From: an uncultured Ignavibacteriota bacterium
GTDB lineage: Bacteria; Bacteroidota; Ignavibacteria; UBA10030; UBA8401
Length of the DNA stretch: 64,000 nt
Direction of reading: 5' to 3'
Assembly: GCA_903884005.1 (NCBI GenBank)
Contig: CAISDA010000035.1
Coordinates: forward strand, 21,469-85,468
Positions within the stretch are counted from its first letter, which is position 1. Each line of letters opens with the position of its first letter. Of the stretch, positions 1-9,159 are shown piece after piece. The notes under the pieces were generated by a model. It was not told the DNA's origin and searched no databases. It was given only the letters and a program-made list of their open reading frames with translations. A program made the translations under genes and the position numbers.

Positions 1-1740
1 CTGTGACGATTTGTAGATCTTGTAGCCGGCGAACTGCGCATCGGCTTCAGCCGCTTTATCCCATTCGAGCGTTGTCGATTTGTTGAGCGTATTCTTCACG
101 ATCGTCTTGGGAAGCGAAGGAGTCTTGGGGACGTTGAGGTTCTGATCGAACGCCCAGCGGGCGGCTTCGACTGAACGCTGAATGCCTTCAAGGCGATAAC
201 CGGCGACCATGGCCACAACGATCGTGATCGATTCGTTGACATCGAGAGAGAACGGTCCGACCGATTTGAACATTTCACCGTCGAAGTTTTCGGCGTGGTT
301 GGCGCCTTTCGAGAACACGCCGTATCCCGCGGGATACTTCGTTGTTGCATCAGCGCTGCCGTCTTCGAACGAAACCTGATCGAAGATTCCCGTCATTTTA
401 GAATCGCCGTTCGGCTGTGTTGCACCCGATGTCTTGGGAATGAACGAGAAAATGTTGCCTGCCGTTCCGCCCGAGAAGAAATTCGGATTCGGAGAGAGGT
501 CAAAATTGTTTCGCGATGAAGGATTGGCTTTGCCGCCGTCCTTGAACCATTCGCCGATGGAGGTCAGGAACATGTCGCGCGGTGAGCCTGTATTGATGCC
601 GAGCTTCGACGTCAAACCGCCGGTGAACCATCCGCGCTGCGGACCGACACCGATAGGATGCGTACCGAAGATCGTGTTCTTGCTCGGCAGCGAGGTCACT
701 GTCGTCGTCACATCGGATGGCATAGAACCGCTCTTCACATCGAGCATCGTCCAGCCGCACCATACGTCTGTGTAGTTTTTATCGCCCCAGTTATTGAAAC
801 CGATATCAATCTTACCCTGGCCTGCGGGCGGATTGGTAGTTGTCGAGCTTGCATAGAGAGCCATAAAATCCCACGGCGCGCCTGTTGCATCAGCGTCGGC
901 AATGTATGCCGTCTCGCGAGCGATCGGTGTTGTCGTGTATGACGCTCCGCCGCCGCGTGCGCCTGATCTGTACACGCTCGTGCTGAGAATGGACTGTGCT
1001 CCCGTCCAGAACGCCAATGCGGGAATCTTGTTACCGGTCTTTTCTGCAACGCCGTCCATGTTCATATCGAGGACGCCTGTATTCTTCAACGTTACTTCGA
1101 TGATGACGAAGTCGTTCAAGTTGTGCCAGTTCGGTGCGGCAAAACCATGAGCGCGGATCTTCACATCGACACCGGCGTTCGTAGGCCATGCAGCTTCGTA
1201 GACAACATGCTGACGGCGTGAATCGGTGTAGTACGGTTCGATCGTGTAATTACGCGCGGGATCCGTGGCGCCGACGACAGTCGGTTTCCATGAGAGCCCT
1301 GCGAAGTTCGAGTAGGTTTTTCCTGCGTCGATATCGCCCGCGAAATAGCTGGGATTGGGAACGCCGCCAATTGCTGCCGGGTTGAAAGTAGTGGAGGAAT
1401 CATGTACGCACACGTACAATTCCTTATTCCAATATCCGATGATCGGATAGGCATTCGGCCAGTTGGAATTCGGTGTCGTCCACGAACGATCGAAGTTGCC
1501 CATGCGGACGAACATACGGCGTCCGAGCGTGGCAGTATTGACCGCTTCACTGTAATATCCGACGTCCGAATTTTCGGGGAGCATCGATTCCCAAATATCG
1601 CCGGCCTGCACCACGCCTGCACCCGGGAAGTTGAAGACCGACGTAGCCTTCGCCGTCTGGGCACTGAGTGACGCGGGGAGCAGGGCAAGCAACAGAATGA
1701 GACCGAGGAACAAAATGTCTCTTCTTAATGTATTCTTCAT
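1..1740 (-). CDS. Secreted surface protein with Fn3-like segment, C-terminus off the window
   Basis: The frame read leftward from the ATG at 1740 stays open for 580 codons to the window edge, so the gene is partial and its stop lies outside. The N-terminus (MKNTLRRD, a hydrophobic run, then SLSAQ) is a signal peptide. The middle is a beta-rich, Gly/Asn/Thr-rich region without a recognised catalytic motif; the last visible 40 residues (TLEWDKAADAQFAGYKIYKS) look like the start of a fibronectin type III domain. An AGGAGT ribosome-binding site sits 7 bases before the ATG. It lies 46 bases downstream of the TonB-dependent receptor on the same strand, so the two are probably co-transcribed. In this lineage such proteins usually end in a T9SS sorting domain; that part is not visible. 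Function unknown. Confidence 0.85.
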   Translation of the reverse strand, partial: MKNTLRRDILFLGLILLLALLPASLSAQTAKATSVFNFPGAGVVQAGDIWESMLPENSDVGYYSEAVNTATLGRRMFVRMGNFDRSWTTPNSNWPNAYPIIGYWNKELYVCVHDSSTTFNPAAIGGVPNPSYFAGDIDAGKTYSNFAGLSWKPTVVGATDPARNYTIEPYYTDSRRQHVVYEAAWPTNAGVDVKIRAHGFAAPNWHNLNDFVIIEVTLKNTGVLDMNMDGVAEKTGNKIPALAFWTGAQSILSTSVYRSGARGGGASYTTTPIARETAYIADADATGAPWDFMALYASSTTTNPPAGQGKIDIGFNNWGDKNYTDVWCGWTMLDVKSGSMPSDVTTTVTSLPSKNTIFGTHPIGVGPQRGWFTGGLTSKLGINTGSPRDMFLTSIGEWFKDGGKANPSSRNNFDLSPNPNFFSGGTAGNIFSFIPKTSGATQPNGDSKMTGIFDQVSFEDGSADATTKYPAGYGVFSKGANHAENFDGEMFKSVGPFSLDVNESITIVVAMVAGYRLEGIQRSVEAARWAFDQNLNVPKTPSLPKTIVKNTLNKSTTLEWDKAAEADAQFAGYKIYKSSQ

Positions 1741-1786
1741 TTCTTTACTCCTATGATAGTCGTTGAGTAATGTCTAAGTGTTCAGT

Positions 1787-4700
1787 TTAGAAATCCAATT
1801 TCACGCCAAAATAATACGTGCGCGGAATGTCGTAGAAATTCGAACCGTCCGGCGAAATGACACGTCTCTGTGTTCCCGTCGGATCCGGCGAACCATCGAT
1901 AACCGTCGATGAGGCACCCTGCGAGATGAGTTTTGATTCTCCGTTCGCGGAACGTTCCCAGACTTCGGCACCAGTAGTAGAGTTGTCGTAAGCGATGATG
2001 TTCGTCCAGTTGAACGCGTTCTTCACATCAAGGAAGGCTGCTGCCCGGATACCGGCCAGTGTAAATCCTTTTTCAAGATGGAAGTCGATTTGCTTGTTCC
2101 ACGGGGCCGATGCGAATTGACGACCGATGACGCGCGTGTCGGTGATCGTATAGACCAAGGGATACTGGAAGCCGCTCTGGAATGTGCCGACAGAACTCAG
2201 CAGAATATCCATGGGGAAGTTCAGCATCAGCACGTATGAAACACGATGCGTGCGATCGTACCCGCCGAGAAGATTGCTCTGGCCGCCGACAACATTGGTC
2301 TGAATTTTGTTATAAAAATTCATATCGGTGGTCGGCAGTGTGTTGTTGTATTTGATGGAATCGCCCGCCGAGAAGAGTGTGGGTTGGTTTGCATCCAATC
2401 CGGCCCAGCTCGATGCCTTCACATACGAGTAGGCATAATTGACTCTGCCCTGCAGCGTAAGGAAGTCGAAATAGGTCTGTCGCAGCGCCTGAATGCTGAT
2501 CTCGACGCCGCGTGAATCGGCATATTGCGAGGCAAAATTCAGCGTTGCATTACCTGCATAGGCAAGCGTGACGCCTGTGTTCGTGTAATTCTGTATGTCG
2601 CGCATATAGGCGGTGAACGTCAAACCGAACTTCTGCGGCACGAATTCCCATTGCACGCCCAACTCATAATTTGAGGAGGTCGTCGGGTCTGTGGACGGCA
2701 GGAACATCGGGTTGAATGAGCCTGGCGATCCGATGAGCGAATTGTATGCCGTGTAGAGTCTCGAGAACGGAATCGGCGACGTGTTGCGCGAGTACGAGAA
2801 GTACATTGCGGCTTCATCCGAGATCGGATGCGACACGCCGATGCGCGGCGAGAAGAAATACTGCGGCGTCAGTTTCGAATCGCTGCGGAACGGAACATAG
2901 TCCGTACGAAGACTATCGTCGACCATGCCTGTTGTCTTGAGCCACGGTGCGAAGTCGTTGGCGTAGCGTGCTATATCGGGATCCCAGCGGTCCATACGGG
3001 CGCCGAGGTTGATCACAAGACCGGCATATTCCATGCGATCGGACACGTAGAAGCCGAGTTCCGTCGGCTTAGCATCCCAATCTTCGACGAACAATTTGCG
3101 GATGTGAGTTGCATCGATTCCGCTGATGCCAAGAATTGAATACCGCCCGATCTTGGAGAGATCGTGATAGCGCAGTGAAAGACCGGCCTTGATCTGATTG
3201 TTGAAATCGACCTGGCTCGTGAAATCAAGTTTTGCCGTAACGTTGCTCTGCGACTGTTTTTCATACGAGAAGCGTGGCCGGCCGATGTACGCCTGGCTGT
3301 TGCCTATTTGCACCGGAACATCGAGGGCGCTTTGGGCCGCTTCATCTTCAATGCGGAATGCCTTCGTCTGATCGGACGAGAGCGAAATATAACGATCCGC
3401 ATCCGCAGTTTTTTCGAGCGTCAGGAAGTCGCCGTTTTCGTTGAAGTCGATCTTGCCGTCGTTGTTGCCGTCGACAAAGCCGAGACGTTGCTGATTGCTC
3501 TGAGCGCTCACCTGGACTTCATAGAACGTGGATGGTGAGAGAATATGTGTTCCCTTGATGCTTCCGATGATGTTGCCGCCGTCTGTTCTTGGCACACCTT
3601 CAAGATCGAATCGAAGGGGATCGAAATACACGTTGTTCTTCCATCCGAGGAAGCGTCCTTTGTCGTTCATAATGGCGAACGCAAGGATCTTGAAATCGGA
3701 GGACAAGCTATAATTCATTTTCAATGTCATGTCCGCCTGGCGCGTTCGTTCGCTCGGCATCGTGCCGTGCGTATCGAAATATTGGCCTGAGAAGAAGACA
3801 CCTAAATTATCCGTGATATTGCCGCCGACGTTGCCGTCGAGCATAATTTCCGGCGACTCATTGGAGCCGTATTTTCCGTCATAGTACGAATACTTTAAAA
3901 ACTTCGTGCTGTCTGCATTTGTCGCTCGTCTGCTCGACATCTTCGCAATGACCGTATCGCGTGCGGCGAAGTATACACCCTGGTTCCAATACACATTGGG
4001 ACCGATGTACTGCAATCCGTTCAATTGGCTCGAGCGGGCGGACAGCATGCCTCTGATCGGGCCGTTTCCTTCACGCAGTGAATAGTTGATGATACCAGCA
4101 GTCGCTTGTCCATTTTCCGCGCCTGTCGCGCCCGTATTCACGGACATCTGTTCAACGGCGCTGAAATTGACCGCGGCCGATGTATTCAACTGGCTCGCGT
4201 TATTACGGACGATGCCCATGGTATTGAGCAGACCGTATGTCTGTTCCGCTGCAACGGCATAATACTGATCCGTCACATCGACACCGTCGACGATCGTCTT
4301 GGTTTCTGTGATGCGGCCGCCGCGGATGTATCCCTTATAGGCGCCGGGAGTCGTGTTCAGCACTTCGATGGCCGTTGTTGTCGGCAACTTGCTGCTGAAT
4401 TCGTCCTTGGAGATGGTCGCTTTGGACGAAGTCTGTGATTTATCCACGACACGCTGTTCGGCCTGGACAACAACTTCGCCGATTTGCACTGTCTCGGAGG
4501 CCAGCGCAAAATCCACTTGCGTTGTCTGGTCGGCGTGGACGATCACGTTAGAGATCGTACGGCCTGAATATCCGACGCCTGCCGCACGAACGGAATATTC
4601 ACCGGGAGGTATGTTAAGAATATAGTAGCGTCCCTGAACGTCTACAGAACCGCCGAGTTTTGTTCCGACGAGTGTGACGTTGATGCCTAGGACGGGCTCT

Positions 4701-4816
4701 TTCGTCGACGCGTCCCGCACTGTGCCGGATATCTTTCCATTGCCGGCAAAGGCAGAGGCCGAAAGAAGCACGGCACAACTGATAAGGAGGAGAATCTTAC
4801 CGTAACAGTTATTCAT
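1787..4816 (-). CDS. TonB-dependent outer-membrane receptor (SusC/CarboxypepD-regulatory type)
   Basis: A 1009-residue outer-membrane receptor predicted to import a ligand using TonB energy. After a signal peptide (residues 1-25) comes a carboxypeptidase-regulatory-like beta-sandwich (about 27-110: KISGTVRDASTKEPVLGINV), then a TonB-box-like segment (GEVVVQAEQR), a plug domain (about 140-260, with VRGGR-like YIRGGRITETKTIVDGVDV) and a long 22-strand-type barrel ending in the aromatic-terminated YYFGVKLDF. I chose the ATG at 4816 rather than 4870 because AAGGAG lies 8 bases upstream and the signal peptide begins there. It is followed by the secreted protein gene at 1-1740, an arrangement like SusC with a surface partner, although the partner is not an obvious SusD. 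Substrate cannot be told. Confidence 0.93.
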   Translation of the reverse strand: MNNCYGKILLLISCAVLLSASAFAGNGKISGTVRDASTKEPVLGINVTLVGTKLGGSVDVQGRYYILNIPPGEYSVRAAGVGYSGRTISNVIVHADQTTQVDFALASETVQIGEVVVQAEQRVVDKSQTSSKATISKDEFSSKLPTTTAIEVLNTTPGAYKGYIRGGRITETKTIVDGVDVTDQYYAVAAEQTYGLLNTMGIVRNNASQLNTSAAVNFSAVEQMSVNTGATGAENGQATAGIINYSLREGNGPIRGMLSARSSQLNGLQYIGPNVYWNQGVYFAARDTVIAKMSSRRATNADSTKFLKYSYYDGKYGSNESPEIMLDGNVGGNITDNLGVFFSGQYFDTHGTMPSERTRQADMTLKMNYSLSSDFKILAFAIMNDKGRFLGWKNNVYFDPLRFDLEGVPRTDGGNIIGSIKGTHILSPSTFYEVQVSAQSNQQRLGFVDGNNDGKIDFNENGDFLTLEKTADADRYISLSSDQTKAFRIEDEAAQSALDVPVQIGNSQAYIGRPRFSYEKQSQSNVTAKLDFTSQVDFNNQIKAGLSLRYHDLSKIGRYSILGISGIDATHIRKLFVEDWDAKPTELGFYVSDRMEYAGLVINLGARMDRWDPDIARYANDFAPWLKTTGMVDDSLRTDYVPFRSDSKLTPQYFFSPRIGVSHPISDEAAMYFSYSRNTSPIPFSRLYTAYNSLIGSPGSFNPMFLPSTDPTTSSNYELGVQWEFVPQKFGLTFTAYMRDIQNYTNTGVTLAYAGNATLNFASQYADSRGVEISIQALRQTYFDFLTLQGRVNYAYSYVKASSWAGLDANQPTLFSAGDSIKYNNTLPTTDMNFYNKIQTNVVGGQSNLLGGYDRTHRVSYVLMLNFPMDILLSSVGTFQSGFQYPLVYTITDTRVIGRQFASAPWNKQIDFHLEKGFTLAGIRAAAFLDVKNAFNWTNIIAYDNSTTGAEVWERSANGESKLISQGASSTVIDGSPDPTGTQRRVISPDGSNFYDIPRTYYFGVKLDF

Positions 4817-5406
4817 TATGATACTCCTTGATGGTGAATGATGGAACTGTGATGGTGGGTGTGATAACAACTAGTGAGTGAAAAGAAGTGCAGAAACTTG
4901 TGCGAACACATCGCACAAGCAGTAATGAACGATTGAGACCATCGCTCACAGGACCTCCATACGTAGAACGCACGTACAACAGAGGAATCCATTTTTTTTA
5001 TCACTCATTTTTGAGGATGTAATGTAGACAAACTTCCCGATCCGCACTGCTCCGACATCCGAGTACAGAGTGTACTCTCGGAAGTTCATGCGCCATCCCG
5101 CATATCGACTGTGATATGCTTATGTCTGCGGCCGTAGCATTGTGCCGCGCGACAGTTTTTTTTGCGAGAATAGAAGATGGCAGCAATGAGATCGAAGCGT
5201 TCCCTTTGACATTTAATTAGATAAACACGGTTTAACCTCTAAGATATTAGGTGTTTTTGTTTGAAAAGTCAAGAACATATTAAATTATTTTTATGAAATT
5301 TTAAAGATATTTTCCCACCCATGTAAGTAACAGAAATTAATTTGCCCTTTCAGTGTTTTAAGTGTACTTTCCTTCTCTATTATTAATTCCAATAAAAACC
5401 CATACC
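4817..5406. other. Divergent intergenic region, 590 bp
   Basis: No convincing gene. The stretch separates the leftward TonB-receptor operon from the rightward transporter gene and must hold both promoters. The part from about 5200 to 5400 is strongly AT-rich, as expected for promoter DNA; I could not assign individual promoter elements with confidence. Short open frames here have no ribosome-binding site and no recognisable product. Confidence 0.6.
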
Positions 5407-6561
5407 ATGGACACATCACTGATACGCGTTCTTCAGGAAAGTTGGAAAAAAGAACAAGCAGGCGCCGCCACCTATCGCCAGCTTGCCTCTCGCGAACCTG
5501 ACGAACGGAAAAAAAACATTCTCTTAAAATTAGCAGACGCCGAAGACCAGCACGCGAAAAAATTTGAGGCGCGCCTGAGAGAACTCGGTTCCGCGCCTCC
5601 CACGACTCGTGAAGGATGGTTCGATACGCTGAGGCGCTGGCTGCTCGTTCGCACGGGCACGGACAATGCCGTGAAGCGTTTGGAAGAGACCGAGGACCGG
5701 CATTCGGCCTCATACAATGCAGATGCCGCTTCCATGGAAGAGCCTCAGGACAAGGACCTGCTCCATGGCGTAGAACGGGAAGAAAAAGTTCATGCGAAGG
5801 TTCTCTCGTCCATGGACACGCTGACGTCGCAGGAAAAGCTTGACAAGCATTTTAAAAATGAAACATGGCACACCGGCCATTCCGGCGGTTGGATCGGGCA
5901 GGCGATCTATGGCGCGAACGACGGCCTTGGTGCGGTCTTCGGCATTGTCTCCGGCATGGCCGGATATTCCGCCTCGGGCGATACGACCATCGTGCTGATG
6001 GCCGGCATTGCAGGCACGCTGGCAAGCGCGCTCTCCATGGGATCGGGCGCGTATTTGTCCCGCAAGTCGGAGCGCGAAGTGTACGAAGCCGAAATAGAGC
6101 GGGAACGCCAGGAGATAGAGGATAATCCGGAAGAGGAAAAGCACGAGCTTGCGCTCTTCTACGAATTGAAAGGATTCACTGCAGACGAGGCTGCGGCGAT
6201 GTCCGAACGCATGATGCTGCAGCCGGAACGTTTCTTGAAAACAATCGCGCAGGAAGAACTCGGCCTTTCGGCGTCGTCGTTTCCGAATCCGGTCAAAGAA
6301 GCGTTCTCGGCAACGGCCGCTACCGCCATTGGCGGCATTATTCCGGTGCTTCCCTTTCTGTTCTGGTCGGGTATGACCGCGGTGGTGCTCAGTCTCGCGA
6401 TCAGCACACTCGCACATTTCCTTGTCGGTGTCTTAAAGACCATCGTCACGGGACGCAGTTGGTGGCGAAGCGCGCTGGAAATGACGCTCGTCGGCGTTGT
6501 GACGGCGGCAATCGCGTTCGGAGTCGGACTTTTATTAAGCCCGAAAGGACACGGAGGGTAA
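5407..6561 (+). CDS. Ferritin-like/VIT1 fusion, putative Fe(II)/Mn(II) membrane transporter (MbfA-type)
   Basis: A 384-residue two-part protein. Residues 1-150 form a rubrerythrin/ferritin-like four-helix domain with metal ligands E16, E46 and H49 (EDQH) and E126/H129 (EEKVH). From about residue 157 (GGWIGQAIYGANDG) it becomes a VIT1/CCC1-family membrane domain with five predicted helices and the conserved GxLASALSMGSGAYLS segment and an acidic cytoplasmic insert (ERERQEIEDNPEEEK). The family (MbfA and relatives) exports or stores iron and manganese, with the ferritin-like head collecting the metal. The start at 5407 was preferred to 5362 because the extra 15 residues do not fit the family. 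No strong ribosome-binding site. It appears to be a single-gene unit, followed by a possible terminator at 6727-6774. Confidence 0.88.
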   Translation: MDTSLIRVLQESWKKEQAGAATYRQLASREPDERKKNILLKLADAEDQHAKKFEARLRELGSAPPTTREGWFDTLRRWLLVRTGTDNAVKRLEETEDRHSASYNADAASMEEPQDKDLLHGVEREEKVHAKVLSSMDTLTSQEKLDKHFKNETWHTGHSGGWIGQAIYGANDGLGAVFGIVSGMAGYSASGDTTIVLMAGIAGTLASALSMGSGAYLSRKSEREVYEAEIERERQEIEDNPEEEKHELALFYELKGFTADEAAAMSERMMLQPERFLKTIAQEELGLSASSFPNPVKEAFSATAATAIGGIIPVLPFLFWSGMTAVVLSLAISTLAHFLVGVLKTIVTGRSWWRSALEMTLVGVVTAAIAFGVGLLLSPKGHGG

Positions 6562-6726
6562 TACTGCCGCTCACGACGATGCTTGCGAAAAAGGGAAACG
6601 CTGGAATATTGTGAAAATATTACCGATATTGATGCGGGTAACATTGCAGGATGGATCTTTGCCGATGAGAAAAAAGGAATAGGGATGAAAGCATAACTAT
6701 TATAGACATCACTCATACAACACACT

Positions 6727-6780
6727 GAAAACGGGGAATATCGGAACTGCGTTACATTCCGGTTCGCCGTTTTCTATTTT
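6727..6780 (+). terminator. Possible hairpin terminator after the VIT1-fusion gene
   Basis: An 8-bp arm GAAAACGG (6727-6734) pairs with CCGTTTTC (6767-6774), with a second inner stem GGAAT/ATTCC, and is followed by TATTTT. It ends 28 bases before the peptidase start, so it could equally be a leader hairpin of that gene. Confidence 0.4.
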
Positions 6781-6807
6781 ATACAAAACATCAAAGGAGA
6801 ACGACCG

Positions 6808-8961
6808 ATGTACCTTTGCAAAAAATTCTGCACACTCTCGCTCGTACTGTTCGCCTTCACATTATCGTTTGCCGAAGATGGAATGTGGACATTCGACAAT
6901 CCGCCCCGCAAAACGTTAAAGGAGAAATACAATTTCGAACCGACGCAGGAATGGCTGGACCATGTACGCCTCTCCAGTGTCCGATTCAACGACGGCGGTT
7001 CGGGTTCATTCATCTCTGCAAACGGACTGGTGATGACCAATCACCATGTAGCACTCGGACAGCTTCAAAAAGTGTCCACATCGGGCAAAGATTATGTGAA
7101 CGATGGCTTCTTCGCCAAGACGCTTGCTGAAGAATTGAAATGCCCCGATCTTGAATTGAACATGCTTGTCGGAATGGAAAATGTCACCGATAAGGTCACC
7201 AGTGCAATAAAATCGACGATGACCGAAAAAGAAGCGCTCGACGCGCGCAGGGCCGCATCGGCCGCAATCACAAAAGAGAGCATGGAGAAGACGGGCCTTC
7301 GTTCGGACATCGTGCCACTCTACCAGGGCAGCGAGTACTGGCTCTACACCTATAAAAAATATACCGACGTGCGCCTCGTCATGGCACCGGAGCAGCAGAT
7401 CGCATTCTTCGGCGGCGATCCGGACAACTTCACATTCCCGCGGTATGACCTGGATATGGCGTTCTTCCGCGTGTATGAGAACGATGCGCCTGTCAAGTCC
7501 AAGAATTTTCTGAAATGGAAATCGGCCGGCGCCGAAGATGGCGAGCTGGTTTTCGTTTCCGGACATCCCGGATCGACAAACCGCCTCCAGACACTGGCGC
7601 AGACGGAATACCAGCGCGATTTTTCGTATCCCTACCGCATCAAATCCATGAAGCGCCGCGTTGAACTCCTGAGACGCTATTCCAAATTGGGACCGGAACA
7701 GGAACGACGCGCACTAGTGCAGATCTTCGGCATCGAGAACAGCCTGAAGGCAATGGGCGGCGAGTATGAAGGACTGTTGGATGCAAAACTGATGGACCAG
7801 AAGAAACGCGAAGAAAAAGAAATGCGCGAAAAAGTGGCAGCCAACCCGGAATGGAATGCGATGTATGCTTCGGCATGGGATTCGATCGGGGCGGCGATCA
7901 ACCGTTCGAAGGCGCAATTCAGTCTCGTCTCCAATCGCGGGCTCAGCGGCCGTCTGGCATCGATGGCTGTACAGCTTGTTGAGTTCGCCTCTGAAATGAA
8001 AAAACCCAACGGCGAACGTACGCGTGAGTTTCAGGATGCAAATCTCCAGTCATTGAAATTCAGACTCTTCTCCCCTGCGCCGGTCTATTCGGACCTTGAA
8101 GAGCTTCAACTGGCCGATCGGTTTGCCGAAGCGATCGAAGCGATCGGCGCAAAGGATCCGTTCGTCGTAACAGTGCTGGGCCGGAAGACTCCCGAAGGAG
8201 CAGCCAAGGATCTGGTGAGCGGCACAATGATCGGCGATCCGAAATTCCGACAGGAACTCTTTAAAGGTGGAGATACTGCGATCGCCGCATGCACGGATCC
8301 GATGATCGTGCTTGCCCGGAAGATCGTACCGATGATGAAAGAACTCCGCGAGTGGAATGAAAAGAACGTGACCGGAACGATCGACAATAACAGCGGAAAG
8401 ATCGGCAAAGCGCGCTTCGCCGTGTATGGAAAATCGCTCTACCCCGATGCCACCTTTACGCTTCGCCTGTCGTACGGCACGGTGAAAGGCTACGCAATGA
8501 ACGGCACGAAAGCGCCGTCACGAACGACGCTGTACGGTTTGTATGACCGCGCCTACGGGTTCGGCAACAAAGGCGATTTCGCGCTGCCGAAACGCTTCAT
8601 CGAGAACGTCGGCAAACTGAATCTCTCGACGCCGTTCAACTTCGTCAGCACGTGCGACATCATCGGCGGCAACTCTGGTTCGCCTGTGGTCAACAAGGCA
8701 GGCGAGTGCGTCGGGCTCATCTTCGACGGCAACATAGAAAGCCTCCCCGGCCGCTTCCTCTATTCTGAAGACAAGAACAGGGCTGTGGCGGTGAACACGG
8801 GCGCAATGATCGAATGCATGCGCAAACTTTACGATTCGAACGGACTGGCGAATGAAATTGAAGGTATCACACTTTCGCCCGATCTTAAACCGGCCGATGA
8901 CGCCGTTAAACCGGTGAAAGAAACATTGAAGCCGGTGAAAGAAATGAAGAAGAAAAAATAA
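6808..8961 (+). CDS. S46-family serine peptidase (dipeptidyl-peptidase 7/11 type)
   Basis: A 717-residue secreted or periplasmic exopeptidase that removes dipeptides from peptide N-termini, a family used by Bacteroidota for peptide nutrition. A signal peptide covers residues 1-22. The chymotrypsin-fold triad is visible: His in TNHHVA (about residue 80), Asp in the GGDPDNFTFPRYDLD region, and Ser623 in GGNSGSPVVN. The helical domain characteristic of S46 lies between the two halves of the fold. Length matches the family (700-730). I could not decide between DPP7 (hydrophobic P1) and DPP11 (acidic P1) specificity. The C-terminus ends in an unusual Lys/Pro repeat (KPVKETLKPVKEMKKKK). AAAGGAG lies 8 bases before the ATG. 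Confidence 0.93.
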   Translation: MYLCKKFCTLSLVLFAFTLSFAEDGMWTFDNPPRKTLKEKYNFEPTQEWLDHVRLSSVRFNDGGSGSFISANGLVMTNHHVALGQLQKVSTSGKDYVNDGFFAKTLAEELKCPDLELNMLVGMENVTDKVTSAIKSTMTEKEALDARRAASAAITKESMEKTGLRSDIVPLYQGSEYWLYTYKKYTDVRLVMAPEQQIAFFGGDPDNFTFPRYDLDMAFFRVYENDAPVKSKNFLKWKSAGAEDGELVFVSGHPGSTNRLQTLAQTEYQRDFSYPYRIKSMKRRVELLRRYSKLGPEQERRALVQIFGIENSLKAMGGEYEGLLDAKLMDQKKREEKEMREKVAANPEWNAMYASAWDSIGAAINRSKAQFSLVSNRGLSGRLASMAVQLVEFASEMKKPNGERTREFQDANLQSLKFRLFSPAPVYSDLEELQLADRFAEAIEAIGAKDPFVVTVLGRKTPEGAAKDLVSGTMIGDPKFRQELFKGGDTAIAACTDPMIVLARKIVPMMKELREWNEKNVTGTIDNNSGKIGKARFAVYGKSLYPDATFTLRLSYGTVKGYAMNGTKAPSRTTLYGLYDRAYGFGNKGDFALPKRFIENVGKLNLSTPFNFVSTCDIIGGNSGSPVVNKAGECVGLIFDGNIESLPGRFLYSEDKNRAVAVNTGAMIECMRKLYDSNGLANEIEGITLSPDLKPADDAVKPVKETLKPVKEMKKKK

Positions 8962-8988
8962 GACGGATGGTCTGTGTACATGCATCAT

Positions 8989-9009
8989 GGGCGAGCTAAC
9001 AGCTCGCCC
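8989..9009. repeat. 21-bp palindrome, copy 1 (GGGCGAGCT arms)
   Basis: GGGCGAGCT, the loop AAC, then AGCTCGCCC: a perfect 9-bp inverted repeat. The same element occurs at 9068-9088, 35914-35934 and 36998-37018. Copies 1 and 2 bracket the terminator at 9019-9054. Confidence 0.85.
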
Positions 9010-9018
9010 TACATTAGG

Positions 9019-9054
9019 AAGCCGTTTCGCAGCTCTGCGGAACGGCTTTTTTTT
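9019..9054 (+). terminator. Rho-independent terminator of the S46 peptidase gene
   Basis: AAGCCGTTTCGCAG pairs with CTGCGGAACGGCTT (one G-U pair) with a tiny loop, followed by eight T residues. It lies 58 bases past the peptidase stop codon. Confidence 0.85.
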
Positions 9055-9067
9055 AGCTATGCGTGTG

Positions 9068-9088
9068 GGGCGAGCTAACAGCTCGCCC
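9068..9088. repeat. 21-bp palindrome, copy 2
   Basis: Identical to copy 1: GGGCGAGCT arm, AAC loop, AGCTCGCCC arm. It lies 79 bases after copy 1, on the other side of the terminator. Confidence 0.85.
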
Positions 9089-9159
9089 TATAAAAAACAC
9101 ACCGATGCAATTCTTCATCCCTCTTTGACATTGTACGAGCTTTCGGGTACATTTGGAGT

